DNA from: Paenirhizobium naphthalenivorans
GTDB lineage: Bacteria > Pseudomonadota > Alphaproteobacteria > Rhizobiales > Rhizobiaceae
Direction of reading: 5' to 3'
Assembly (NCBI RefSeq): GCF_007992095.1
Contig: NZ_BJZP01000008.1
Span: forward strand, 1 to 64,000
Length of the DNA: 64,000 bases
The notes under the pieces were generated by a model. That model was not told the DNA's origin, did not search any database, and saw only the letters and a program-made list of their open reading frames with translations. The position numbers and the translations under genes were made by a program. Position 1 is the stretch's first letter. Each line of letters opens with the position of its first letter. Of this stretch, positions 36,931 through 46,892 are shown one piece after another.

Positions 36931-38778
36931 ATGGTCATCAAGCAACTTTCCGAAACGCTCATCAACCAGATCGCCGCCGGCGAGGTCATCGAACGCCCTG
37001 CCAGCGCCGCGAAGGAATTGATCGAGAACGCCATCGACGCGGGCGCGACGCGAATCGAAATCGCCACGGCAGGTGGCGGCAAGAGCCTGCTCAGGGTTGC
37101 AGATAACGGCTGCGGCATGGAGGCACAGGACCTAGAGCTCGCCATCCGCCGACACTGCACGTCAAAGCTCAACGACACACTGCTCGACATCCGCTCGCTC
37201 GGCTTCCGCGGCGAGGCCTTGCCCTCGATCGGCTCGGTCGCCAGGCTCAGCATCGCCAGCCGACGCACCGGCAGCACGGAGGGCGCCGAGATCGTTGTCG
37301 CCGGCGGAAAGGTCTCCCCGATCAGGCCGGCCGCCGCCAATCCGGGCACGACGGTCGAGGTGCGCGACCTGTTTTTCGCGACCCCTGCCCGGCTGAAGTT
37401 CCTCAAGACCGAGAAGGCCGAAGCCGCGGCAATCACCGAGGTGGTGAAGCGTATGGCGATCGCCTTTCCGACGATCCGCTTCGTACTATCGGGGAGCGAC
37501 CGCTCGACACTGGAACTGCCGGCGACCGGCGACGATCATCTGGCTCGTATCGCCCAGGTTCTCGGCTCTGAATTCCGCGACAATGCCATCGCGCTCGATG
37601 CCGACCGTGAGGACGTGCACCTCGGTGGCTTCGCCGGCCTGCCGACCTTCCATCGCGGCAATTCCGCCCACCAATATGCCTTCGTCAACGGCCGCCCGGT
37701 ACAGGACAAGCAGATTCTATCGGCCATTCGCGGGGCCTATGCCGAGACCATACCGCAAGGCCGCTATCCGGTTGCCGTACTGTCATTGACACTCGATCCG
37801 GCGCTGGTTGATGTTAACGTGCATCCAGCCAAGTCGGACGTGCGCTTCCGCGATCCGGGACTGGTGCGTGGCCTGATCGTCGGTGCGATCCGGGAGGCGC
37901 TGAAGCGCGAGGGCGACCGCGCCTCGACCACCGGGGCGAGCGGCATGCTGCGCGCCTTCCGGCCGGGCTTTCGCCCGACCGCCTCTCAAGCACCCGGCGG
38001 CAACTGGAGTTTCCAGTCTTCGCCCTACCGCCCCTTCACCGAGGCTCCAGCCACGGCGGCCGGGACTTTCGAGGCCGCACGGCCGCAGGGATTCGGCGAA
38101 GCCGGGCAAGCCGCGTTTAGCGAAACTGCCATGCCGACCGCCCGGGCAGAAGGCTTCGGCATGCGGGAAGGACCGGCAGTGACGCCGGAGCCGATTGCCT
38201 ATCCGCTCGGCGCGGCGCGTGCGCAGGTGCATGCCAATTACATCGTCTCGCAGACCAAGGACGGCCTGGTGATCGTCGACCAGCACGCCGCCCACGAGCG
38301 ACTGGTGTTCGAGCAGATGCGCAAGGCGCTCACCGGGCGGCGCCTGCCTTCGCAGGGTCTGCTGATCCCCGAAATCGTCGACCTGCCCGAGGAGGATTGC
38401 GACCGCCTCATGGTGCACGCTGCCTCACTCGAACAAATGGGGCTCGCTATCGAGCGCTTCGGCCCGGGAGCCCTTGCGGTGCGCGAGACGCCGGCCATGC
38501 TGGGCGAGATGGACGTGCCCGGCCTGATCCGCGAACTCGCCGACGAGGTCGCCGAATGGGACACGGCGCTGGGGCTTTCCGCCAAGCTGGAGCACGTCGC
38601 CGCCACCATGGCCTGCCACGGTTCGGTGCGCTCGGGGCGCCATCTGCGGGTCGAGGAGATGAACGCACTGCTTCGGCAAATGGAGGAAACGCCCGGTTCC
38701 GGCCAGTGCAATCATGGCCGCCCGACCTATGTCGAATTGAAGCTTTCCGACATCGAGCGACTTTTCGGCCGAAGCTGA
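36931..38778 (+). CDS. mutL: DNA mismatch repair protein MutL
   Basis: 615 residues. The N-terminal GHKL ATPase has [17 protein letters not shown] and G-F-R-G-E-A-L; the middle domain ends in [14 protein letters not shown]. The linker (about 335-420) is rich in Ala, Pro and Phe. The C-terminal domain ([10 protein letters not shown]) carries the Q-x-x-Q-H-A-x-x-E-R-like stretch but I see no D-Q-H-A-x(2)-E-x(4)-E endonuclease signature: the motif reads [12 protein letters not shown], which does match that pattern, so nicking activity is plausible. DUF2093 follows. Confidence 0.96.
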   Translation: MVIKQLSETLINQIAAGEVIERPASAAKELIENAIDAGATRIEIATAGGGKSLLRVADNGCGMEAQDLELAIRRHCTSKLNDTLLDIRSLGFRGEALPSIGSVARLSIASRRTGSTEGAEIVVAGGKVSPIRPAAANPGTTVEVRDLFFATPARLKFLKTEKAEAAAITEVVKRMAIAFPTIRFVLSGSDRSTLELPATGDDHLARIAQVLGSEFRDNAIALDADREDVHLGGFAGLPTFHRGNSAHQYAFVNGRPVQDKQILSAIRGAYAETIPQGRYPVAVLSLTLDPALVDVNVHPAKSDVRFRDPGLVRGLIVGAIREALKREGDRASTTGASGMLRAFRPGFRPTASQAPGGNWSFQSSPYRPFTEAPATAAGTFEAARPQGFGEAGQAAFSETAMPTARAEGFGMREGPAVTPEPIAYPLGAARAQVHANYIVSQTKDGLVIVDQHAAHERLVFEQMRKALTGRRLPSQGLLIPEIVDLPEEDCDRLMVHAASLEQMGLAIERFGPGALAVRETPAMLGEMDVPGLIRELADEVAEWDTALGLSAKLEHVAATMACHGSVRSGRHLRVEEMNALLRQMEETPGSGQCNHGRPTYVELKLSDIERLFGRS

Positions 38779-38853
38779 CACTCGCGGAAAAGGCTGGAAA
38801 TCGCGGCGATGGCACGCTATGGCAGTTTCGTTACACGCAGGAGACCACGTCAG

Positions 38854-39081
38854 ATGAACCGTTTTGAAGGCGGCAGCCGCGAAGCCAAGATCCGCTATCT
38901 CGACGCGGACTTCCAGATCCTGTCACCGGGCTCCTACGTGACATGCGCGATCACCGGCCAGCCGATCATGATCGACGAATTGAAATACTGGAGCGTCGCG
39001 CGTCAGGAGCCCTATATCGACGCAGCCGCCTCGCTCGAAGCGGAAAAGCGTGCAGGCGCACTGCCCAACCAGAAGCGCTGA
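38854..39081 (+). CDS. DUF2093 domain protein
   Basis: 75 residues, spanning the whole DUF2093 family: R-F-E-G, A-K-I-R-Y-L-D-A-D-F-Q-I-L-S-P-G-S-Y-V-T-C-A-I-T-G-Q-P-I and Y-W-S-V-A-R-Q-E-P-Y. The single C-A-I-T-G-Q-P is typical. Function unknown. ATG 38854 with AGGAG upstream; the frame is open from 38809 but similarity begins here. It is co-directional with mutL (75 bases) and convergent with lpxK. Confidence 0.9.
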   Translation: MNRFEGGSREAKIRYLDADFQILSPGSYVTCAITGQPIMIDELKYWSVARQEPYIDAAASLEAEKRAGALPNQKR

Positions 39082-39096
39082 TCTCCAAACCGTCGT

Positions 39097-40134
39097 TCAA
39101 GGGGCCGTTTTTTTAAGCCGGCGCGCCCGGCAAACCTCGATGGCTCGATCGATGATGAGACCCGGCGCGCGCGGATCATCGAAGGCCATTTCCACATCGA
39201 CGACACTCACGCGCCGCCGCAGTTCCTCCGAACGGCCATGACCGCCGATGAGACGCACCATGTCCTTGGCTGTGGTCGTAAGCGTCAGGCCATCCCTGTC
39301 GGCGCGACCAATCAGGTCGTCGATCTCGTCGTCACCGAGATGATAGTGGTCGGGGAAGTCGCGGGTCTCGACGACGTCCGCGCCAATCGTTTCGAGCGTG
39401 CGGTAAAACTTGCCCGGATCGGCGATACCGGCGAAGGCGAGCACGCGTCGCCCGGCCAACCCCGCATCGCCGCGTGGCGTGATTTTCGCCACCATCACCG
39501 GTTTTCCGGCACGCGCTGCCTGGCGCACCAGCCGATCGGCGGCATTGCCGTCACCAACCTTGAGGATGGCATCGAGATACCGCATCTGCACGGCAATCGG
39601 CGCACGCACGGGGCCCCCCGGAACGATATGCCCGTTGCCAATTCCGCGCCCGGTGTCGATCGCCAGTAAGGCGAAATCGACAGTTAGCCGCGCGCTCTGG
39701 AACCCGTCATCCATAATGATGAGGTCAGCCCCTTCCCTGACCAGGCGTTCCGCGCCGGCGACCCGGCGTCGGGAAACCACCGTCAACGCCTCCCGGGCAA
39801 GCAGCAGAGGCTCGTCGCCAACGTCGACGGAGCGGTGATGCTCGAGATCAACGACGGTCGTCACATCAAGCGATCCGCCATAGCCGCGGGTAAGGAAACC
39901 AGGCTTCAAACCTTTTGCTTTGGCTGCACGGGCCAAGGTCAGGGCGGTCGGCGTCTTGCCGGCGCCGCCGACGGTGAAATTGCCGACACAGATCACTGGC
40001 ACAGGCGGGGAATGGCGCCGCTTGCGACCCATGCGGTAGCCTGCAATCCGGCCATAGAGAAAGGAAATGGGCGCCAGGCTCAGGGCACGCCAATCGGGCT
40101 TCGTCCACCAGAACGGTGGGGCTTCCGATACCAT
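39097..40134 (-). CDS. lpxK: Tetraacyldisaccharide 4'-kinase
   Basis: 345 residues. Phosphorylates the 4' position of the lipid A disaccharide at the inner membrane. [13 protein letters not shown] is the Walker A loop, and L-T-R-G-Y-G-G and I-I-M-D-D-G-F-Q are the other family motifs. An N-terminal hydrophobic stretch should associate it with the membrane. ATG 40132-40134 is the start; the open frame continues upstream without similarity. Upstream are a HAD phosphatase gene and waaA, in the same direction. Confidence 0.95.
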   Translation of the reverse strand: MVSEAPPFWWTKPDWRALSLAPISFLYGRIAGYRMGRKRRHSPPVPVICVGNFTVGGAGKTPTALTLARAAKAKGLKPGFLTRGYGGSLDVTTVVDLEHHRSVDVGDEPLLLAREALTVVSRRRVAGAERLVREGADLIIMDDGFQSARLTVDFALLAIDTGRGIGNGHIVPGGPVRAPIAVQMRYLDAILKVGDGNAADRLVRQAARAGKPVMVAKITPRGDAGLAGRRVLAFAGIADPGKFYRTLETIGADVVETRDFPDHYHLGDDEIDDLIGRADRDGLTLTTTAKDMVRLIGGHGRSEELRRRVSVVDVEMAFDDPRAPGLIIDRAIEVCRARRLKKTAP

Positions 40135-40216
40135 TTTACTCAGCTTCCCACATTTCCGCAGGCGCCCACCCGCGCCCTGCCAACGCTGGCAAGAGAGCCT
40201 GAACGCATGGCTTCCG

Positions 40217-40957
40217 TCAAGTCGGATGCGCCATTTCGGCACACGGAGCAGCCCCCAGCACAGACTCGAGCTCAGTGATGTCATTGAGCAGAACATCGCA
40301 GGCCTCTTCGAGCGACTGGCGCGATCCAGTGCCCGATAGCACCCCCACCTTCAGCCCGGCGCCGGCGTTGCGCCCCATATGCAGGTCATGATTATTGTCG
40401 CCGACCACGGCCACCTGACGCGGCTCCAGACCAGTCTCCGCGCAGAAGCCAAGCACCATGCCCGGACCAGGTTTGGAACCGTGGCCGCTGTCATAGCCAG
40501 CGACAAAGTCGACGTATTCCTCGATGCCGAAGCGACGCACGGTCACGCGGATGGACCGCTCATTGTCGCTGGAGGCAATGCCGAGCCTCAGGCCGCGATC
40601 GTGCAGGCGTGCAAACAAAGGCTGGAGTTCGGTAACCGGCACGGAGAGTTCGGCGGCGCTGGCGAAAAGATCGTCTATCAGCGGTACGAGTTCGTCAACG
40701 GCGAAGGACGCACCGGAAGCGATCAACCCTTCGCCAATCTCACGGCTATTGCCTGCGGCAAGCAGGCTGTCAGGCGCAAGATGGCCGGTGGCGGGATCCA
40801 TGCCGCAGGCGGCAAGCAGACGCTCGGCAAGCTCAGCATCGCCGGAGGCGGCGATCAGCGCCAATCTGCGATTGACGGGCGCCCAGCTCGCGTCGAAGTC
40901 GAGCAATGTTCCGTCCTTGTCGAACAGGATTCCGGCGATGGCAGACGGTGCGGCCAT
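40217..40957 (-). CDS. HAD family phosphatase in the waaA-lpxK cluster
   Basis: 246 residues. Motif I is [10 protein letters not shown], motif II I-A-S-S-D-N, motif III Lys in G-S-K-P-G-P and motif IV V-G-D-N-N-H-D, so the active site is complete. The cap domain between motifs I and II is the phosphoglycolate-phosphatase type. It starts 20 bases after waaA with a GGGAGGG site and lies before lpxK. The substrate is unknown; the setting suggests a Kdo or lipid A related phosphate, or a general house-cleaning role. Confidence 0.85.
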   Translation of the reverse strand: MAAPSAIAGILFDKDGTLLDFDASWAPVNRRLALIAASGDAELAERLLAACGMDPATGHLAPDSLLAAGNSREIGEGLIASGASFAVDELVPLIDDLFASAAELSVPVTELQPLFARLHDRGLRLGIASSDNERSIRVTVRRFGIEEYVDFVAGYDSGHGSKPGPGMVLGFCAETGLEPRQVAVVGDNNHDLHMGRNAGAGLKVGVLSGTGSRQSLEEACDVLLNDITELESVLGAAPCAEMAHPT

Positions 40958-40977
40958 GGTCCCTCCCCCTAGTGACT

Positions 40978-42303
40978 TCAGGCGCGGCCGGCGGAGCGCG
41001 GCTCAAGCCTCGCCTGAACCGTGAGCGGGTTGATATAGGGCTCCAGCCCTTTGACCGTCGCGGCCAGTGCTCCGCGCATTTCCTGCATGCTCTCCATGCC
41101 GGCATCGATCATCTTGTGGCGGGCCAGATCATTGGACAGGAGGAAATGCACCGCCTTGGCCAACATTTCGGCGTCGCGCACGATGCGGGCACTGCCATTG
41201 CGCACGAGGCGCTGATAGCTCTCGCGGAAATTCCCGACCTTCGGGCCGGCAAGCACGGCGCAACCGAGCATGGCCGGTTCCAGCGGGTTCTGTCCACCCT
41301 CCCCGGTCAGCGAGCGGCCGACGAAGGCGACTTCGGTCAGACGCAGGTAAAGGCCCATTTCGCCGATCGTATCGCCAAGAAAGACATCGACGTCCGGAGT
41401 TACGACGTCATCACGCGTCCGGCGCGCGACCTTCAGCCCCTTCTCGATCAACATGGCCTCGATCTCGTCGGCACGCTCTGGGTGGCGCGGCACGACAATC
41501 GACAAGAGACCGATATGAGCCTTGAGCGCGCGGTGCACCATGCCGGCGATCTTTTCCTCGCCATCGAAGGTCGAGATCGCCGCCCAGGTCTTGCGGTCGC
41601 CAATCTGCTGACGATAGCGCTCCAGAACCGCCTCATCGCAGGGCGGCGCATCGCCATCGACTTTGATATTGCCGGATACGTTGACCGGCCAGGCGCCGAG
41701 ATCGCGGAAACGCTCGGCGTCGAGATCGGACTGGGCGATCACCAGCGCCAATCGGGAGAACAGAGCCTCAGCGACCGACAAATGGCGCTGCCAGCGCGAG
41801 AACGAACGGTCCGAGATGCGGGCGTTGACCAGGATTTGCGGAATATGCCGCTTGCTGAGTTCCATAAGCGTAGTCGGCCAGATCTCCGACTCCACCGATA
41901 TAGCGACATCCGGCCGCCAATAATCGAGGAAACGACGCACCGCCGGCCTCACGTCAAGCGGCACGTATTGGTGCATGATCTCACCGTCGAGCCGGAAACG
42001 GGCGAGTTCGGCCGATGTAACAGTGCCGGTGGTCAAAAGGACGTTGATGTCGCGGCGACGCAATTCCCGCATCAAAGGCACGATGGCAAGTGTCTCGCCG
42101 ACACTTGCGGCATGCATCCAGACGAGCGGACCGGCCGGCCGATCAATTGCCGGATAGCCGAAACGCTCCAGCCGACGCGTGCGATCTTCCTTGCCCTTGG
42201 CGGCACGAAGGGCCAACAGAGGCCCCGTCAGCGGATAGGCGGCAATGCCCGCCCAGCCGTAAGACGCTATGATCAACGATGCCAGACCGTCGCTCATCGC
42301 CAT
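40978..42303 (-). CDS. waaA: 3-deoxy-D-manno-octulosonic acid (Kdo) transferase
   Basis: 441 residues of the GT30 family. Adds Kdo from CMP-Kdo to lipid IVA on the inner leaflet. An N-terminal hydrophobic segment (about 5-30) anchors it; W-M-H-A-A-S-V-G-E-T is the acceptor-binding stretch with the catalytic Glu, and V-P-R-H-P-E-R and G-G-Q-N-P-L-E-P-A mark the C-terminal domain. Start at ATG 42301-42303 (an in-frame ATG follows two codons later). In the run with DUF4170 upstream and HAD/lpxK downstream. Confidence 0.95.
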   Translation of the reverse strand: MAMSDGLASLIIASYGWAGIAAYPLTGPLLALRAAKGKEDRTRRLERFGYPAIDRPAGPLVWMHAASVGETLAIVPLMRELRRRDINVLLTTGTVTSAELARFRLDGEIMHQYVPLDVRPAVRRFLDYWRPDVAISVESEIWPTTLMELSKRHIPQILVNARISDRSFSRWQRHLSVAEALFSRLALVIAQSDLDAERFRDLGAWPVNVSGNIKVDGDAPPCDEAVLERYRQQIGDRKTWAAISTFDGEEKIAGMVHRALKAHIGLLSIVVPRHPERADEIEAMLIEKGLKVARRTRDDVVTPDVDVFLGDTIGEMGLYLRLTEVAFVGRSLTGEGGQNPLEPAMLGCAVLAGPKVGNFRESYQRLVRNGSARIVRDAEMLAKAVHFLLSNDLARHKMIDAGMESMQEMRGALAATVKGLEPYINPLTVQARLEPRSAGRA

Positions 42304-42457
42304 TGTTGGGAACCGTTCCTGTTCATCATGAACGCCATTTCGCCCTTTCCGGGGGTGGCTACGCAGAAAACTTCTGATGCTTCAAAACTACGTTTTAAAA
42401 GTGACATACGGCAACGGCCGGGGAGGTCATCCACAGGCCGTTACCAAAAAAAAGTCA

Positions 42458-42706
42458 TTAGCTCTCGATGGTCGTACCACCCGGGGTCAGCAGGCGGTGC
42501 ATATGCACGATGAAGTAGCGCATATGGGCATTATCGACAGTCTGCTGGGCCTTGGACTTCCAAGCCGCGAGCGCGCTGGCATAGTCGGGGAAGATACCGA
42601 CGATGTCGAGGCTGTTCAGATCGCGGAACTGGACGTCTTCCAGGCTCGACAATTCGCCGCCGAAGACGAGGTGAAGAAGCTGCTTGCTATCGCTGGATTC
42701 CGTCAT
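42458..42706 (-). CDS. DUF4170 domain protein
   Basis: 82 residues, entire DUF4170 family: L-L-H-L-V-F-G-G-E-L, L-D-I-V-G-I-F-P-D-Y-A-S-A-L-A-A-W-K-S-K-A-Q and Y-F-I-V-H-M-H-R-L-L-T-P. It is an alphaproteobacterial family of unknown role, commonly beside waaA. It follows the inositol-phosphatase gene by 62 bases and is 154 bases before waaA. Confidence 0.88.
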   Translation of the reverse strand: MTESSDSKQLLHLVFGGELSSLEDVQFRDLNSLDIVGIFPDYASALAAWKSKAQQTVDNAHMRYFIVHMHRLLTPGGTTIES

Positions 42707-42768
42707 TCTCGATTTCTTTCAATTTCGGATTATCTCCCGCCTTCCTCTGCTCGATTTACAGGCAAAGG

Positions 42769-43578
42769 TCAACCGTGCGGCAGCAGGAGCAGGTGTTTGA
42801 GAAGGTCCGGCAGTTCCGCATCAATGGCCGCACACAGCTCGCCATGGCTGACATCGGCCCGGTTATAGCAAAGCGGCGCGCCGGCAAGATCGACGAGACT
42901 TCCTCCGGCACGCTTCAAGATGAGATCGGCTGCGGCGAGATCCCAGTCATGCGAGTTGCGCTTGACCAAGGTGGCGTCGATACGGCCCTCGGCCACCATG
43001 GCAAGACGATAGGCCAGCGAAGGGATATGCTCAACGCGTTCGATGCGGGTGCGGATCTGGGCATCGAAGGCTGAAACAATGTCCTGCGGGGTCGCGACGC
43101 GCAAGCGGTCGTCCGGGCGGTGTGGCGCGACCGTGATCGGCTGGCCGTTCTTCAGCGCCGGCCCATCGCTATAAGCCGTGAACTCCTCATCGAGCGCGGG
43201 CGCGACCAGCACTCCGGCAACCGGCTTGCCCTGATGGACCACGGCGACACTGACACACCATGTCTTGCGGTTGTTGATGAAGGCGCGCGTACCGTCGATC
43301 GGATCGACGATGAAAAGCGTCTCGCAATCGAGCCGCGCCGGATCATCATCGGTCTCCTCCGACAGCCAGCCGTAGTCCGGACGGGCCTTGCGCAATTGCT
43401 CTTCCAGACAGCGGTTGGCGGCATAGTCGGCGGCGCTGACCGGTGAATGCCCCTCGTTCTTCCACCAGACTTCCGGCGACTGGCCGAAATAGCTGAGCGC
43501 CACTGTGCCGGCTTCGCGCGCGGCCGTCGTGATCAACGCCATATCCGCCTGCCAGTCGAAGCTCGTCGTGCCTGTCAT
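42769..43578 (-). CDS. Inositol monophosphatase family protein (CysQ/SuhB-like)
   Basis: 269 residues. W-L-S-E-E and D-P-I-D-G-T-R are the Mg-binding signatures of this family, and H-D-W-D-L-A-A-A-D the second motif. These Li-sensitive phosphatases act on inositol phosphates or on 3'(2')-phosphoadenosine 5'-phosphate; the sequence resembles the 3'(2'),5'-bisphosphate nucleotidase branch, but substrate cannot be fixed. It sits between tldE/pmbA and DUF4170, in the same direction. Confidence 0.88.
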   Translation of the reverse strand: MTGTTSFDWQADMALITTAAREAGTVALSYFGQSPEVWWKNEGHSPVSAADYAANRCLEEQLRKARPDYGWLSEETDDDPARLDCETLFIVDPIDGTRAFINNRKTWCVSVAVVHQGKPVAGVLVAPALDEEFTAYSDGPALKNGQPITVAPHRPDDRLRVATPQDIVSAFDAQIRTRIERVEHIPSLAYRLAMVAEGRIDATLVKRNSHDWDLAAADLILKRAGGSLVDLAGAPLCYNRADVSHGELCAAIDAELPDLLKHLLLLPHG

Positions 43579-43617
43579 TCTTCTCTCTTTCAGCGTGGTA
43601 CTGCGCTTGGCCGGCCG

Positions 43618-44979
43618 TCAGCGTCCGGCCAGCGTCATGCCTTCGATGGCGATGGTTGGCGCAGCGACTCCGAACTTGCGGTCGATGTCATTGGCCGGCG
43701 TGACCCGCATGAACATGTCCTTGAGATTGGAGGCGATCGTCACTTCGGAGACCGGATAGGCAAGCTCGCCGTTTTCGATCCAGAAGCCCGTCGCGCCACG
43801 GCTGTACTCGCCAGTAATCATATCGACGCCCTGGCCAATCAGTTCGGTCACGTAAAAACCATTGCCGACCTGGCGGATCAGGTCCTCGGGCGAAATCATT
43901 CCGGGTTCCAGCGCCAGATTGGTGGAGGTCGGGGACACCGACGTACCGCCCCGGGCACCACGGCCATTGGTGTGGAGGCCAAGCTCGCGGGCGACGGACG
44001 ACGACAGGAACCAGTGCCGCAGAACACCATCCTCGATCATCGCCAGTTTCTCGCCGCGCACGCCCTCGCCGTCGAAGGGCCTAGAGGCAGAGCCGCGGAT
44101 CTTGAGCGGATCGTCGGTGACGTTGAGCCCGGCTTTCAGCACCTGCTGGCCCATTCGGTCTCGCAGGAAGGATGTCTTGCGGGCGACCGAAGCGCCATTG
44201 ATGGCGCCGGCAATATGGCCCACGAAACCACGGGCGACGCGCGGATCGAAAACCACGGTCAGATCCTTGCCGGTCGGCACCTGGCGCGGATTGAGCCGCT
44301 TGACCACACGTTCGCCGGCGCGACGGCCGATCGCTTCCGGCGTATCCAGCTCGCCGAAATAGAGACGGCTGTCGAAATCGTGATCGCGCTCCATTCCTGT
44401 GCCCTCGCCGGCGATCACGCCGACCGAACAGCTGAACCGGGAAGCCATGTAACTGCCGGAAAAGCCGTGCGAGGTGACAAGAACCATGCCGCCCATGCCG
44501 GCGGATGCGCTGGCTCCGGCAGAGTTGCTCACGCCATCGACGCCGAGAGCGGCGGCCTCCATCGAAAGAGCAGCCTCACGCAACATATCGCTCGACACTT
44601 CAGTCGGATCGAACAGCTCAAGATCGAGGGCCGAGCGGGCGAGATCGCCCTCGTCGGCGAGGCCGGCGAAAGGATCTTCCGGAGAGACCCTGGCCATGGC
44701 GACAGCGCGCTCGGCGAGCGCCCTGAGATCGAAGCCGGGGTTGGCCGAAACGCTGGCCACCTGCTTGCCGATGAACACCCGGAGCGAAAAATCGTCGCTC
44801 TCGGACGCATCGGTCTGCTCGACCTTGCCGAGGCGGACGCTGACCGAAGTCGAGCGGGAGCGGACGACCACGGCATCGGCGCTGTCGGCACCGGCCTTGC
44901 GGGCAAGCGCGACGAGTTCCTCGGCGCGGGAGAGGAGGCTGACGGAATCGATCTGGCTGGACATGTTTTGGCCTTTCAT
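43618..44979 (-). CDS. pmbA: TldD/PmbA family peptidase-like protein (TldE/PmbA)
   Basis: About 453 residues (448 if the second ATG at 44964 is used). The order of motifs fits the PmbA/TldE side of the family: R-L-G-K-V-E-Q-T-D-A-S, R-V-F-I-G-K-Q-V, F-D-P-R-V-A-R-G-F-V-G-H and the final V-T-I-A-S-N-L-K-D-M-F. It lacks the HExxxH zinc motif of TldD, as TldE does. TldD-TldE complexes degrade or mature peptides. Both candidate ATGs have reasonable ribosome sites. No tldD is in the window. Confidence 0.9.
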   Translation of the reverse strand: MKGQNMSSQIDSVSLLSRAEELVALARKAGADSADAVVVRSRSTSVSVRLGKVEQTDASESDDFSLRVFIGKQVASVSANPGFDLRALAERAVAMARVSPEDPFAGLADEGDLARSALDLELFDPTEVSSDMLREAALSMEAAALGVDGVSNSAGASASAGMGGMVLVTSHGFSGSYMASRFSCSVGVIAGEGTGMERDHDFDSRLYFGELDTPEAIGRRAGERVVKRLNPRQVPTGKDLTVVFDPRVARGFVGHIAGAINGASVARKTSFLRDRMGQQVLKAGLNVTDDPLKIRGSASRPFDGEGVRGEKLAMIEDGVLRHWFLSSSVARELGLHTNGRGARGGTSVSPTSTNLALEPGMISPEDLIRQVGNGFYVTELIGQGVDMITGEYSRGATGFWIENGELAYPVSEVTIASNLKDMFMRVTPANDIDRKFGVAAPTIAIEGMTLAGR

Positions 44980-45072
44980 TCCCGCTCCATTTATTGTGCA
45001 TTACGGAAGGCATCAAGGGTCGCCCGGTGATTCACCGGCCACAAGCGATCACAAACGCAGGAGAGTCAGGGA

Positions 45073-46884
45073 TTGTCGACAGGAGCCGAGGCGCTTTTCA
45101 CGGAAACGCTGCTGCTGCTTGGCGGCGCCATCGTCGCGGCTCCCCTCTTTCGCAAGCTCGGGCTGGGCACGGTGCTCGGCTATCTCGCCGCCGGGGTGCT
45201 GATCGGGCCGATCGCGCATCTCATCTCCGACGCGGAAGATATTCTTGCCGTGGCGGAGCTCGGGGTCGTCTTCCTGCTGTTCATCATCGGCCTTGAGCTG
45301 AAACCCACGCGCCTGTGGCACATGCGCCATGACATATTCGGCCTCGGCACCGCCCAGGTGGTGCTGACGGGCCTCGTGCTGACCGGGGCCTGCATCGCCA
45401 CCGGTCTTGCGGACTGGCGCGGCGCGCTGGTGGCCGGATTCGGCTTGGCGCTGTCCTCGACCGCTTTCGCGCTGCAGACCCTCAACGGCAACGGCGAGAT
45501 GAACAGCCGACACGGACAGAGAAGCTTTTCGATCCTGCTGCTGCAGGACATCGCCATCGTGCCCTTGCTCGCCATGGTCTCGATCCTCGGTGGCAGCGTC
45601 GAGGGCGACGGGCAGTCCGCCATTGTCGACATCGCCCTCTCGGTCGGCGCGATCGTCGCGACGATCGTCGCCGGACGGTTCTTGCTCACGCCGCTATTCC
45701 AGGTCATCGCCCGCACCGGCGCGCGCGAGGTGATGATCGCAACCGCCCTCTTCGTCGTCATGGGATCTGCCATGCTGATGCAGCTGGCCGGTCTGTCGAT
45801 GGCGATGGGCGCCTTCCTCTCGGGCGTGATGCTGGCCGAATCCTCATACCGACATGAACTGGAGGCGGATATCGAGCCGTTTCGCGGCCTGCTTCTCGCC
45901 CTGTTCTTCATGGCGGTCGGGTTGTCGATGCAGCTCGACGTGATCTGGAACAATCTCGCCGTGGTCCTGATCGCCGTGCCAGCATTGATGGCGATCAAGG
46001 CGCTCATACTCTACGGGCTGTGCCGACTGACCGGCTCGGGCCATGACGATGCGATCCGCATTGCGCTGCTCTTGCCGCAAGGCGGCGAATTCGGCTTCGT
46101 CCTCTTCACCACCGCCGCGGTCGCGGGGCTGATCAGCGCCAGCACCTCGTCCCTGCTGATCGCAATCGTCACCCTGTCCATGGCGTTGATGCCATTGGCT
46201 TCCCTGGTCACCCGTCGCCTGATCCGGGAGGAGGCGCGCGAGGAGATTGAGGAGGACTTCGAGGGCGCCGGGTCCGACGTGCTGATCATCGGCTTCTCCC
46301 GCTTTGCCCAGATCGCCGCCCAGATCCTGCTCGCCAGCGGCCGGGACGTGACGATCATCGACGATTCGGCCGACCGCATCCGCCAGGCCGCCTCCTTCGG
46401 TTTCCGCATCTATTTCGGCGATGGCTGCAGGCTCGACGTGCTTCGGGCCGCCGGCATCGAGCGGGCGAAGATCGTCGCCGTGTGCACCCAAAAACGCGAG
46501 ACAACGGACCGCATCGTCGACCTGATCCGGGACGAATATCACGACGTGCGACTGTTCGTGCGCGCCTATGACCGCGTTCACAGCATTTCGCTGAGAAAGC
46601 GTGATGTCGATTATGAACTGCGCGAGACGTTGGAATCGGGGCTTCTTTTCGGTCGCCGCACGATTGAGACGCTGGGTGTCAGCCAGGATGAGGCCTATGC
46701 GATCGGCGAGGACATTCGCCGCCGCGACGAGGAGCGACTGAAGATCCAGGTGGCCGACGGACTGCATGCCGGTCACCACATGCTGCATAACCGCCCGGTT
46801 CGGCCCGAACCGCTGGTCAAGCCGAAACGCGCGACGGCTCTGCCGGAGGCTCAGGGGGCCGGCGCGGAAGACAACGGCGCCTGA
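45073..46884 (+). CDS. Kef-type K+/H+ antiporter with TrkA-N domain
   Basis: 603 residues. The N-terminal CPA2 exchanger domain (about 1-385) has about twelve helices with G-V-V-F-L-L-F-I-I-G-L-E-L and L-S-S-T-A-F-A-L-Q; a RCK/TrkA-N domain follows (about 400-520; I-I-G-F-S-R-F-A-Q and I-I-D-D-S-A-D-R). It exports K+ or balances pH, gated through the nucleotide-binding domain. The likely start is a TTG at 45073 (AGGAGAGTCAGGGA upstream). No kefF/kefG-like partner is adjacent, and it is divergent from pmbA. Confidence 0.93.
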   Translation: MSTGAEALFTETLLLLGGAIVAAPLFRKLGLGTVLGYLAAGVLIGPIAHLISDAEDILAVAELGVVFLLFIIGLELKPTRLWHMRHDIFGLGTAQVVLTGLVLTGACIATGLADWRGALVAGFGLALSSTAFALQTLNGNGEMNSRHGQRSFSILLLQDIAIVPLLAMVSILGGSVEGDGQSAIVDIALSVGAIVATIVAGRFLLTPLFQVIARTGAREVMIATALFVVMGSAMLMQLAGLSMAMGAFLSGVMLAESSYRHELEADIEPFRGLLLALFFMAVGLSMQLDVIWNNLAVVLIAVPALMAIKALILYGLCRLTGSGHDDAIRIALLLPQGGEFGFVLFTTAAVAGLISASTSSLLIAIVTLSMALMPLASLVTRRLIREEAREEIEEDFEGAGSDVLIIGFSRFAQIAAQILLASGRDVTIIDDSADRIRQAASFGFRIYFGDGCRLDVLRAAGIERAKIVAVCTQKRETTDRIVDLIRDEYHDVRLFVRAYDRVHSISLRKRDVDYELRETLESGLLFGRRTIETLGVSQDEAYAIGEDIRRRDEERLKIQVADGLHAGHHMLHNRPVRPEPLVKPKRATALPEAQGAGAEDNGA

Positions 46885-46892
46885 TCGATGTC

